DNA of 64,000 nucleotides. Origin: Adiantum capillus-veneris (taxonomy: Eukaryota; Streptophyta; Polypodiopsida; Polypodiales; Pteridaceae). The translations under genes were made by a program, and so were the position numbers. Of this stretch, positions 1 through 9,649 are shown one piece after another (position 1 is the first letter of the stretch; each line of letters begins with the position of its first letter). Under the pieces are notes generated by a model, which saw only the letters and a list, made by a program, of their open reading frames with translations, had not been told where the DNA came from and did not search any database. Location: NCBI GenBank assembly GCA_014529385.2, contig CM043955.1, positions 151,171,640-151,235,639 of the forward strand, given 5' to 3'.

Positions 1-423
1 TCTGAGTTGTGAGAGGCCTGCTCACATATTTAAAGGTACAAGGGTTGCTAAAAGCAGAGCCCAAAAGCTGAAAATCAAAAGCTCAAAAGCTTCCCATTTA
101 ACTGCCTCTAAATGCTTTTAAATTAAAGCAACTTGAGTGTTCTATCTCTCTCCACCCTTTTGCGTGGAATAAAGCAGATGCTTTTAATAAAAATAAAGCA
201 GTTTGCTTAGCCTTGCTATGTAGAAAAAGCAATGCCAAAAACTGCCGCACAAAAGCTTGCCAAAAAGCTGCCGGAAAATCCGCTGCGTTTTGCGGGCTGC
301 CACGTTAGCAGGTGTACGGAGCTTCCCCGTTTCACGGGCTGCCATGTGTCATGGATGCTTTTGAGTCAGTCACTTATGACATTACCTGCATCATTGTTGA
401 TGTCATCGCCTGCATCGTCACTA

Positions 424-580
424 GAAGACTCTGGAAGATTCTAGAAGGTTCTAAAAGTATAAGGAGATTTTAGAAGCTTGGAGAAGATTCCGGAAGAATC
501 TAGAAGTTTCTGGAAAGCTCTAGAAAGTTGAAGAAGGTTCTAGAAGATTCTAACCTCCTCAAGAAGAAACTAGAAAGTTC
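424..580 (+). promoter_or_regulatory. Heat-shock-element-like array upstream of TATA box
   Basis: GAA and TTC triplets alternate with 2-base gaps, the pattern bound by heat-shock factors. Positions 434-451 form four perfect alternating units (GAA, TTC, GAA, TTC). From 483 to 550 there are fourteen units in phase: GAA recurs at 483, 493, 503, 513, 523, 533 and 543, with TTC or a one-base variant between. GAA at 563 and 573 and TTC at 578 keep the same 10-base register. The array ends about 20 bases before the TATA box. Factor binding is inference. Confidence 0.7.
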
Positions 581-599
581 TAACCTCCTCAAGCACTAG

Positions 600-607
600 T
601 ATAAATA
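600..607 (+). promoter_or_regulatory. TATA box of solo LTR H
   Basis: TATAAATA followed by GGGG, directly downstream of the heat-shock-like array. An AATAAA polyadenylation signal follows at 772-777, giving the usual U3-R-U5 order within 537 bases. Confidence 0.65.
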
Positions 608-976
608 GGGGTCTTGGGCCACAAGCCCCTCAGTCTTGCCAACACGAGATGTGAGGCTCCTATGAGGAAAGATCTCTTCTAGTTCTTGTCTTATGTTCAA
701 GTCTTGTCCTTGCAATCAAGCCTTGTCTTGTACTCAAGTCATGTAATCAAAGTCTTGTATCTAGCTCTCTTAATAAAGTATTAAGTCTTGTAATCAAGAT
801 TAAGCTTACCATCAAGTCCCAAGTTCTTGTACATTGTGAGCGCCTCCACTTGCTCTCTTCTAGCTCTATATGCGCTCATAACACCACGTCAACATTGTGG
901 GTTAGGGTTTCAGCCATGTCAGCACTGTGGGTTAGGGTTTTCCCAGTTAGGGCAGCCACGTCATCACTTTGTGACA

Positions 977-1014
977 TACCCCCCTCTTGAAAGCATTGTA
1001 ATCGCCCTCGATTA
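977..1014 (-). promoter_or_regulatory. Polypurine tract and CGAGGNCG hairpin of element A
   Basis: On the minus strand a purine run (AAGAGGGGGGTA, 977-988) abuts the 3' LTR and would prime plus-strand DNA synthesis. Just upstream, arms 999-1004 and 1009-1014 (TAATCG / CGATTA) pair perfectly around the loop AGGG. The same layout occurs in elements B, C, D and E. Confidence 0.75.
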
Positions 1015-1538
1015 TGCCTGTAAAACAGACAGAGGCCATAAACTGTCTTAGCAGACACTGACTGTTAGTACCTACGCACTAGGAACACACATCTAGCACA
1101 TGTACCCATCGACAGTCACATCACAGGACATTCAATATTCATTCAGATCTTAGACCATGATTTATCGGCAATGTAGTTAGCAATCGCATCTAGATCCAGT
1201 CGGGACCTCATCGATGCCCAATTGACGAACCCCTATTGCAACCATGTCTATTCAAAATCAATTAGACCAAAATGCTGCAGTCATTTCGTCTATCAGTTCC
1301 TGCACTTAAAAACCAGTTAAGAACAAATCAGTTTCATATTCTGGAATTCCATCTCATAAAGTCATATAGCAGAATACTGTCAGCTCTCAGTATCCTTGAA
1401 TCTCAAAGAGATATCAGTGACTCTAGTATACAAAAATCAAGGCATCTGTTGACAAAGGAGTGGAGTAACTCCCCTCTTGTGCATCCCTCTACACCATATC
1501 TCCGGCCAAGCTGAATTCTAGGTTTCAATTGGAATAGA
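1015..1538 (-). other. 3' untranslated stretch of element A
   Basis: Between the end of the polyprotein (1539) and the hairpin. I see no conserved domain or convincing open frame on either strand; it is the 3' non-coding part of the retrotransposon. Confidence 0.6.
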
Positions 1539-3035
1539 TTATGCTAAACCAAAAGCTTCGAGGTAAAGTTTCACAATCTGAGGAGTATATGCTAGGTCCT
1601 CCTCCTCCATCCACTTCGCATCCAATGCAAGATAGTTCTTGAATTTAAGCAAGAACCGCCTTCGGACTTTACCTTTATTCTTTGTGTCCTTATGTGCCAA
1701 AATATGTTCAAGAACAAGGATCTCCTCGTTTTCTTCCACTTCAGGTTGCTCATCGGGCTCCCCATCATCAGGCACATCACCTTTAAAAGGTTTCAAAAGA
1801 CTCACATGAAATGCATTGTGAATCCTCCAAGTGTCAGGCAGTTTCAGTCGGAAGGAGACATCATTGATCTTTTCAGAGATCTGGAAAGGTCCGTAGTATC
1901 TCATACTAAGCTTTGGAAAAAGCCTCTCCTTTCCCTTCTTCTTTCTCAGGCGTGCCTTCTCAAAACGTAAGAGCACCCAATCATCCTCCTTCAATTTCAA
2001 ATCGCAACAATGGCGATCCGCTGCCTTTTTCTGTTGTTCTTGAGATTTCTGCAAAGTCTTGTGGACCTTGCCAAAAGCCGTGTCTAAGTCGCGCGTATAC
2101 TCATCCGCTTCAAAAATCTTATCTTTCATGCTTAGGAAGGGTGGAACCTCTGCAGCACCTTCAACAATCTCAAATGGCGCCTTCCCCGTCGAAGAGTGTA
2201 TCGTGTTATTGTAGGCAAATTCCACCAAAGGTAGATACTTTTCCCATTGAGTCTTCTGATCTGAGATATAAGACTTCAATAAATCTAAAACCACTGAATT
2301 GGCAATCTCAGATTGCTCGTTAGTCTGCGGGTGGAAAGATGACGAGAACTGCAACCACGTGCCAATGCTCTCCCAAATTGCCTTCCAAAACAAACTCGTA
2401 AATCTGGGGTCCCTGTCGAAGACAATCGTCTCAGGCATGCCATGTAATCTGAAAATCTGGGCCACAAACAGTCTCGCTAATTGATCCGGCTTGACTGTTT
2501 TCTTCGCTCGAATGAAATGAGCCTGCTTGCTAAATCTGTCAATAACAGTCCAGATACCATCGTGACCACTCTGTGTTCTTGGGAGATCAAAAATGAAATC
2601 CATTGCAATACTTTCCCAGGGGCGGGTGGGTATGGGCAAAGGCTGGAACAATCCCTGTGCTTTATGCCTGTCAAACTTGACTTTCTGGCATACCGAGCAA
2701 CTGCGCACAAACTCTTCTACATCCTTCTTGAGTCTCAGCCAAAAGAAGTATCTTTGTACTCCTTTCACGGTGGTAGCAATGCCGCGATGACCCGTAAAAG
2801 GTGGATAGTGGCATTCGGTCATAACCTTTTCCCTCAACGGCTGTGTAACGCACAACATGGTTTTCTTCATCAAGTAGCCATCCCGAATGGAATATCCCGC
2901 TACTGTCTCCCCATCCCGTATCCGTGTGAAAACGTCAGCAAAATCTGGATCTGTGGTACTGGTCGACCGTATCCTCGAAGCTCCTATGATGTACCGCGGA
3001 AATAGCCAGAACCAACGTCTTCCGAGACAAAGCAT
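1539..3035 (-). pseudogene. Element A integrase with chromodomain (open 498 codons)
   Basis: Integrase, which joins retrotransposon DNA to the host chromosome. The open stretch holds the HHCC zinc-binding domain (HYPPFTGH... and CSVCQK), then the catalytic core with the first Asp in AMDFIFDLP, the second in VFDRDPR and the Glu in QSEIAN, so the D,D,E triad is intact. The C-terminal domain (MRYYGPFQ, IHNAFHVSLLKPF) follows, then a chromodomain (HILAHKD...RRRFLLKFKNY...AKWMEEEDL). It ends in a normal stop. The first 30 or so codons read through a frame change from the RNase H end, so the true integrase begins within the open frame. It was part of a gag-pol polyprotein that is no longer continuous, so I call it a pseudogene although this segment is undamaged. 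Confidence 0.88.
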
Positions 3036-3051
3036 CTACCACTGCATTCTT

Positions 3052-3540
3052 CTATCCCTGAACATGGACAATCTGGAAGTGAAACTGTGACAATATGTTC
3101 GCCCACCGCATCTGCTTTTCCGATAGCTGCTTCTGTGACAAGTAGTGTAAACTTTGATGGTCTGTAAAGATAGTAAAATCCGCTCCGAGTAGGTAGTGCC
3201 GCCACTCAGTAAGAGCATGGATAACCGCCAAAAGCTCTTTCTCATAAATCTGTGCTATCATTTCCGGCCTTGAGAACAATCGGCTCTCGTAAGCAATGAC
3301 ATGGCCTTCTTGCATTAAGACCGCACCCAGACTACGACCACAAGCATCACAATATACTTCAAAAGACTTCTGCAAGTCCGGCAGAGTCAAAACTGGTCCC
3401 GTAGTCAATTTCTCTTTCAAAGTCTGAAAGGCAGTCACCTTTGTGGGTCCCCATGAGAAAGGGACTCCTTTCTGTGTCAAACATGCGAAGGGGAAGCAAC
3501 CTCTGCAAACTTTCGAATGAACTGCCTGTAGTACGAACAC
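3052..3540 (-). pseudogene. Element A RNase H domain
   Basis: RNase H, which degrades the RNA strand of the RNA-DNA hybrid during reverse transcription. Visible landmarks are VYCDACGRSLGAVLMQ (first catalytic Asp), YEKELLAVIHALTEWRHYL (catalytic Glu) and FTDHQSLHYL (second Asp). It lies between RT (3477-4412) and integrase (1539-3035), in a different frame from both, showing at least two frameshifts. The stretch ends in the polyprotein linker QIVHVQG that normally leads into integrase. Confidence 0.85.
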
Positions 3541-4412
3541 GGTCCCAAGAAGCTTCTAACTTCATGGAAATTCTTCAAATCGGGCCAATCACGGATAGTC
3601 TCTATCTTGGTCGGATCCATCTGCACTCCTGCTGTTGAGACAATGTGTCCCAAAAAATGTATCTCTACTAGGAAAAATTCACTTTTCTTTGCATTAATCA
3701 TTAACTTGTGATCTCGTAATGCCTGAAGGACACGAAGCAGATGATCTCTATGTTCTGCCTTATTCTTGGAGAAAACAATGATATCATCAAAAAAAGTGCC
3801 AACAAATAGCCTGTACTCTCGAAAAATCCTGTCCATCATCCGGTTAAATGTCGCAGGAGGATTAATTAAGCCAAAAGGCATCACCAAAAACTCAAATGAC
3901 CCAAAAGTAGTCCGAAAGCCCGTCTTGTAGACCTCTCCCGGCGCGATTTAGATCTGATGATATCCACTCTTCAGATCAATCCTGCTAAAGCACGAGGATC
4001 CCTGTAATCTGTCGAGTATATCATCGATCCTAGGAATCGGAAATCTGTTCTTGATGGTTATTTTGTTGAGAGCTCTATAATCGATGCACATTCTCGAAGA
4101 TCCGTCTTTCTTCAAAACCAACAACACTGGAGAGCAATACGGTAAAGTACTAGGCTGGACAAGACCCTTTTTCAAGAGGTCTTTCACTTGGTTCATAATC
4201 TCTTCGTTCTGTGCTCGGCTCCCACGGTAAGATGGCCGGTTCGGTGGTGTGCTTCCAGGAATGAGATCAATGGTATGATCTTCAAAACAAGCAAGTGGTA
4301 ACTCGCCTGGCAGGCCCTCTGAGAAGCAATAGGCATGAGAGTGGAGAAAATCTTGGCGTTCTTTATCAAGTTTAGACATATTTGTCCTATCCTCATAACT
4401 CAACTCTTTCAT
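3477..4412 (-). pseudogene. Element A reverse transcriptase (two frames)
   Basis: Reverse transcriptase in two open pieces. 3948-4412 carries the N-terminal part, with the proline-rich linker PPNRPSYRG, the motif [24 protein letters not shown] and [13 protein letters not shown]. 3477-3887 carries VMPFGLINPPATFNRMMD and the active site FFDDIIVFS (FDD in place of the retroviral YMDD; codons at 3783-3788), then the connection FLGHIV...FLGPCSYYRQFI. A stop and frame change lie between 3888 and 3947. It is clearly a Ty3/gypsy-type enzyme and very like the same region of element C. Confidence 0.88.
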
Positions 4413-4449
4413 AAGGATCGAGTAAACAAACAGACTGGATTTCGTTAAT

Positions 4450-4934
4450 TTAGAAATGGCGGAAGCTGATTACAACAGGGACAGGCTCGCCCTTCAGTTT
4501 AATGTCAAGTACAACGGTTCTGCCCTTCTCTGTAGTCAATGTCGCTTTCCTCGCTCGATAGTCGACCACAGCGTTGTTCTTGTGGTACCAGGGAATTCTC
4601 AAGAGAACATCACAACCTTCCAAAGGCATTATGTAAAAGTCCTCATGTCCCAAATACCCCTGACAATGCAACCGAAGTTTGCCAATGACAGTTGTAATGG
4701 CTACGTCCCTGTCGGGTGCCGCTAGAACTGCCTCGCAATTGGTCCCATCCGATTGGGAGTGATCTCGAGCCACACCGCCAATTCCAGTGAAATGAAGTTG
4801 GCCTTGGCTCCTCCATCAAAGAAGATCAGGGCCTCTTGGTCTTTCACTTTGCCCCAAGCTCGGCAAAGTTCTGTACTCTCGTCCATCGTGCTAGGATCGG
4901 TATCCACACAATCTGGAACCAGTCCTGTTTTCAT
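4450..4934 (-). pseudogene. Element A aspartic protease
   Basis: Retropepsin-type protease of the polyprotein. The active-site segment is ALIFFDGGAKANFISLELA (D-G-G where C and D have D-P-G) in the frame ending at 4722. The downstream part, with GYLGHEDFYIMPLEGCDVLL, is in another frame at 4450-4773, so a frameshift splits the domain. The preceding segment ESTELCRAWGKVKDQ is shared with element C. Confidence 0.8.
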
Positions 4935-5186
4935 CTTGCATTTTCTTCCACGTTCCTCAGCTGCTCCCGAACTCTCAGGGCTTTCGTCGTCCTTGTTGTT
5001 ATATTCTTTCTGTGCCTTTTTAGGGCACTTCGCGGAGATATGTCATGTTTCCCCACATCCAAGGCACTTCCCTTCCCTAATGAAGGGCGCCCGCTCCTGA
5101 GGAGTAAGCTTGGGTCGTGCATTCTTCTTTTTTGGGTTGCTCTTTCTCTTTCTACTTTCATTTGCTGAAGTCTGTTCAGCTCTTTG
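4935..5186 (-). pseudogene. Element A nucleocapsid zinc knuckle with stop
   Basis: The end of gag. The minus strand reads a CCHC knuckle (KCLGCGET then HISAKCP), but TGA at 5043-5045 stands where a glycine codon is expected before the histidine. The segment is cut at 5186 by element B; the upstream half of gag resumes at 13358. The last five bases, CTTTG (5182-5186), are the target duplicated by B. Confidence 0.75.
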
Positions 5187-5327
5187 TGTAATGGAAATGG
5201 CCTATGAACTTAGAGAATAGCGGAATTAAGAGAATTAGAGTGAGCAACTTTGAGAGCATAGATGGTGAACTTAATTGGTAGTAGCAACTTAATCATAACA
5301 CTTAATTAACTAGGCATGAGCAATACC

Positions 5328-5372
<45 letters not shown>

Positions 5373-7035
5373 AGAGAATATGACAACAGTTGAGGACCGG
5401 ATTTATGTGGAGCCGGTCTCCCCTCCAACAGGCATTTATATTATAGATTCTCTCATTAAGAGAGACTTGATACAATACAATCTTTGTGTTCCTTGAGACC
5501 TCTTTGGCAGTATGGAGATGGAAGCTTCATACACCAAGCTTTTGCATAATATCAACAATCAATCTTAGCTTGAAAACAATTAAGAACTCGTGAACATCAT
5601 TAGTCTTTGTGTTCCCTAAATCATTTGAGTGCATGAGGATGTATACTTTTATGCATCGACTTGTGCCTAAAGCAACAATTAATCTACCTTGCAATACAAT
5701 TAATCTACTTGCATTAAGTAACTAATCTACTTGCAATAAACCATTAGCCTTCTTGCAATAAGCATAACATGCACTTTGTGGAAAGCATTAGCTATCCCAA
5801 GCCTCTGTCCCAAGATCTCAAACACCTTCGAAGGTGGAGAGAGCTAGCAGGGAATGAGGGTAGGGAAGAGGAAGAAGAAGTATTCCATAGGAGAAAGAAA
5901 TAATTCCTCACTTATCATCACTCTTCTTGCTTAGCATACATAATAGCATAGTAATGAAGATGGAGAAGATGGAAAGCTTAAGCATTGAAGCATAGCTCTT
6001 GGTTGGATTTGCATTCCATAGCCAAGAGTGTTGGTGTAGGCTCTCAACTTCTCAAGGAGCTTGGAGAAGGAGATGGAGCTCTTGCAGCTTGCCTAGCACA
6101 CCATGAGAGTGTTTGTGAGTGTGTGTGGGTGAGTATATCCCCTAGCTTGCTTGGGTCGACCCCCCCTTGTAGCTCATGCTTGAAGCTCATTGGACCCCTC
6201 CAGGCCTAGCCAATCATAAGCAGGAGGCATTACAAGCAGCAAGGGTAGCCTTGAGACAAGTGTCCCCCTTTCCCCTTTGAGAGAGAGGACTTGATAAATG
6301 CAAAATCAATTAATTAAATCCCCTAAATTATCATTGGACCCCTTGGGTGGCCAACCAATAGGCTTTAGGCACACCATGAGGGCAACATGAGGAGGAACTT
6401 GACAAGTGTCCCTTTTGCTTTCTTTGTACCATGCATGCTTTGTGTGAGTGTGTGGGTGTTCTCTCTCATCCCCCCTCATGTAGGGCTCGCCCCCTCCTTG
6501 TAGGGATTGAATCTTTGACTTTTTGACACCTCAACCCCTCATGCATAGACCCAGTTCCCACCACAAGCTTGGCCCTTAAGCACTTTAAGCTTGGGCTAGG
6601 TTCTCACCTCAAGTGCAACCCTAACATCTCAAGCATGTCAAGCACGTCAAGCATCTCAATCATTAAGCACCTCAATCATCAAGCACCTCAAGCACCTTAG
6701 TCATCAAGCATAACAAGCAAGACAAGCACCTCGAGTTGGGTCGGGTTCCCGCGCCTCAAGCTCAGCCCTAGCTTACCGAAGGTCAAAGGACTTTTACACA
6801 CATTATTGGAGGTCTTCAATGAAGCTAACACTAAGGTCTTATGCTCCATTGGTTAGCCTTGCTCTTTGATAGACCATCTCTCATTTGGGCTCCTTTACCA
6901 TTGGCCCCGTGTTGAGATAGATCTATAAGCACATGTCTATATCTTAACCCTTGTTTTTGTTTATTCTCCCACATTAAGTGGTCAGTTTAATATGAGAAAA
7001 TCATTTGGGTTGGTTAGATATTAGTTTTTATGACA
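5187..7035 (-). repeat. 3' LTR of element B
   Basis: Nearly identical to 11501-13352. It contains a (GA)n run at 5331-5368 and a stretch of short AAGCA/CTCAA repeats near 6620-6730 that differs in copy number between the two LTRs. Boundaries are fixed by TG/CA ends, the CTTTG duplication and the adjoining polypurine tract. Confidence 0.92.
5331..5368. repeat. (GA)n microsatellite
   Basis: 19 uninterrupted GA units inside the B LTR; the partner LTR has a slightly longer interrupted run at 11645-11686. Confidence 0.95.
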
Positions 7036-7071
7036 TTACCTCTCTCTTGAAATCATAGTCGTCCTTAACTA
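7036..7071 (-). promoter_or_regulatory. Polypurine tract and hairpin of element B
   Basis: The minus strand has TTTCAAGAGAGAGGTAA directly before the 3' LTR. Upstream arms 7056-7061 and 7066-7071 frame an AGGA loop. Two changes in one arm (CG to TA on the element strand) weaken the stem compared with the identical site of element D. Confidence 0.7.
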
Positions 7072-9375
7072 TGAGGTAGAGATGGTAAAGTCTCACCCGT
7101 TAGTCCATTGGTCTTAGCGGGTAGAGGATCCATTTTTACCCTACGACATCATTCCAGAGTGGATGACTAATCCACTTGGTGCTTGAGAGACATTGTCTGG
7201 CGCAAGCATGTCTGCTCTTTCTAGTCCATATCATACTTCCAAAGTAGAGTGACAAGTTCTACTTGGTGTTGGGGAGACGTAGTCACCACAAACATGATCC
7301 TAAGTATGCATACTTCTTAAAATTTGTGCACGAAACATAAAAAGAGAGTCTTATAAGACAAAAACATGGATCATTTAAAATGCATTTCTTTTACATTCGC
7401 TTACTCTTTTGTGTCATTGTAAGCATCATTAACAAGGTTCATATTATCCTTAAGCTATGTTCTTTGCATGCATTTAGCATCTATGAAAGGATAATTCTTA
7501 ACTTAACTAAGATACTGTCAGTAATCTTACCATTTCTTAATACCTTGTGTTCCTGTCGAAGGATGAACTTGGGTTGGAGCTCGTTTGCTTCATCTTCGAT
7601 CTCTAATGGGTCTACATTTATAGCCTCTATTGGTGGCTCTCCTTAATAAGGCTCGAATAGGCTCTCATGAAAAATGATATATATGAGCCAATAGTTGGGC
7701 AACTTTAATTGTTTAGTAAGACCCAAAGAAAGATTTCTTTTTCTTGAAAGGATAAGGCTCTTTTATGCCTAATGGAAGGAGCCTCTTTTGCTTAGCTAAA
7801 AGATGGATATAGCCTGTTTAATCTTCTAAAAAGATTCGTTTTGATCTCGGCTATACTCCTTTTCAATGAAGATCTTCCCAGGTACCTTAAGCTACAAGGG
7901 ACGTTTGGATCTTCCGTCTTTAGTCTCGAAAGGTACTTTCCCCTTAGAAGTATGTTCATGTTATTAGAGACATAATGTTGTTAGGATAAGTACTTCTCCC
8001 ATTTTGAGCATTGATCTACCTCGAATCACAAGCTTTTAGTAGATCAAGGATCATTAGTTTTGTAATTTTCCTTTTGGCCATCCGTTGGAATAGTAGGCCA
8101 ACATAAGAGGGTTACTCTAGTTCTGATAGAGACTCTATCAGAAATTAGTGGTCATGGTAGGATTTCTATCCGACACAATTAGATGTTGGCATGCCATGGT
8201 CCTTCTATCATACTTCATCTTTTGGTATACCATACATTTTCAAACATACTCTTGTATGTTCTTGTTTCTTGGTAAGACAATACAAGTATGCTTTTATTCC
8301 TAAAAGAATAAATTCGAATTCCTCTTTGCCCCGCATATGGGAGGAGCATGGGAAGTGAGGAAGATATAGCCTATTGAGGTATGGAAGATAACCATCCTCT
8401 AACGTGAGTGGTTCTTTTTCTTCCATTTGTAAAAGCTATTATTATATCCCTAAAGCCTGGGTTAGAAGCATATTTAACTATCATAAAATATAGTTCATTG
8501 TAAGTTGCTATTGATATCTTATCTACCCTTGGCCATCGGGAGAGTGCATCAGCTACATTTTTGTGCTTGCCTGCAATGTGAGCAATGTAAAATTTAAATT
8601 GCAAAAAGAAATTTGCCCACCTCATTTGATTGTCGAAGAGCTTGGTTTGTATCATGGATAGAGTCCGCAAGAAGTACTTCCATGTGTCAACGGCATGTAA
8701 AACAGCTCGTAGTTCCTTTTGTATATGTCCAGCATTCGTTCATTGGATTTGAATCTTTGAATCTTGTATTCTATGGTATTCCCTTCTTGAAGCAAATTTT
8801 TGCTTGAAGGCATGCATCCAGGCATTACATTGGACCTCAAGTAGCTTTGAGAGATCCCGTAGTGTAAGCATAAGTTGAGAGATAAGTTTCTCTTTGAACT
8901 TTTCAAAAGTATTTTTCTCTCTTTGTAGTCCATGTGCACTTAACGTTCTTTTTTGTTAAGTCATGTATTGGACCTGCTATAAGCATGAATTTTTCCTATG
9001 AAGTATCTCTAGTATGCACTCATACCTTTAGAGCTTCGCAACTCATGTAGACTCCTTGGATTAGGCCATCTTTTTATTACCTCTACCTTTTGTGGTTCCA
9101 TACAAATACCACCTTTAGAGATAATGTGACCTAATTATTGAATCTCTTTTTTTTTTAAATCCACTTTTCTTTTGGTTAGAGGAAAGCCTAATCTCTCTCA
9201 AAACTTACCAGTTCATGCTATTGCCTTTTGAACTCCTCTTGTGGAGCTTATAAAGCTCAATAAGTAGGTTTATTAGGCAGTGAGCTTCATGGTAAAAGCT
9301 CCATTGCATGGTCATTGTCCCCTCATTGTGGAGATAGCTCACGGAGGTATCATCAATAAAAACATTTTGGAATCC
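7072..9375 (-). pseudogene. Element B pol remnant (RT core deleted)
   Basis: Decayed pol, recognisable by alignment with element D. About 7540-7990 corresponds to the integrase tail and chromodomain. 8208-8426 retains the zinc-domain and linker region (AYLYC...). 8371-8670 gives the RNase H to integrase linker (QMRWANFFLQFKFYIAHIAGKHKNVADALSRW) and 8652-8939 an RNase H fragment. 8990-9180 matches the RT connection region and 9235-9375 the segment before RT. The stretch that should hold the RT palm, including the catalytic aspartates, is missing between about 9180 and 9235. No functional enzyme can come from it. Confidence 0.8.
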
Positions 9376-9649
9376 ATTTAGGAATGTAGAAAATTATAAT
9401 TCCTCTTGATTCCCGTCTTTTTTTTATTATTATTGTTATTGGTTGAAACATTGAATTCATTTACAGACTTTTCAACAAAAATCATGTATATGAATATATA
9501 GATTTTCATTAACTTACGAAAAGCATGCATATTTACACGGTATAGGATGCTACCCGACTCATAAACATGTATGTACATATCTCCTAGCTTAGGAAAAACA
9601 AAGGCCTTTTGCTATGAGCATCCTCTTTTGGAGTTTCCAGCATAGAAAC
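9376..9649 (-). other. Gag-pol junction of B with protease deleted
   Basis: Matches parts of D near 39480-39600 and 39990-40020, but the intervening protease-coding stretch of D (with FILFDPGSTHNFIS) is absent. A short A/T run lies near 9420-9440. No open frame of note. Confidence 0.6.

Larger units (their letters stand above)
347..883 (+). mobile_element. Solo LTR H inserted in the LTR of element A
   Basis: A 537-bp block starts TGTCATGG and ends CATAACA (TG...CA) and is flanked by CCATG (342-346) and CCACG (884-888), a 5-bp target duplication with one C-to-T difference. It is absent from the partner LTR of A at 14935-15339. It carries a TATA box at 600-607 and an AATAAA signal at 772-777, so it reads on the plus strand. 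No internal region is present, so this is a solo LTR left by LTR-LTR recombination. Its superfamily cannot be told from the LTR alone. Confidence 0.75.
1..976 (-). repeat. 3' LTR of element A (partial, contains solo LTR H)
   Basis: Positions 1-346 and 884-976 match 14935-15339 of the other LTR. The end at 976 (read on the plus strand ...GTGACA) is followed by a purine-rich tract on the minus strand, as expected for a 3' LTR. The first part of the LTR lies outside the window. The extra 537 bases relative to the partner LTR are solo LTR H. Confidence 0.85.

Noticed and set aside
890-960. Telomere-like GGGTTAGGG units
   Set aside because: Only isolated units inside the A LTR (also 15293-15315), not a telomeric array.
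1913-2323. Plus-strand frames opposite the integrase of A, and similar antisense frames in B, C, D and E
   Set aside because: Shadows of minus-strand (or, for C, plus-strand) pol genes without own motifs.
5985-6209. 74-codon frame present twice (also 12303-12527)
   Set aside because: It lies in both LTRs of element B, crosses U3/R-like sequence and has no family; duplication reflects the LTR pair, not a gene family.
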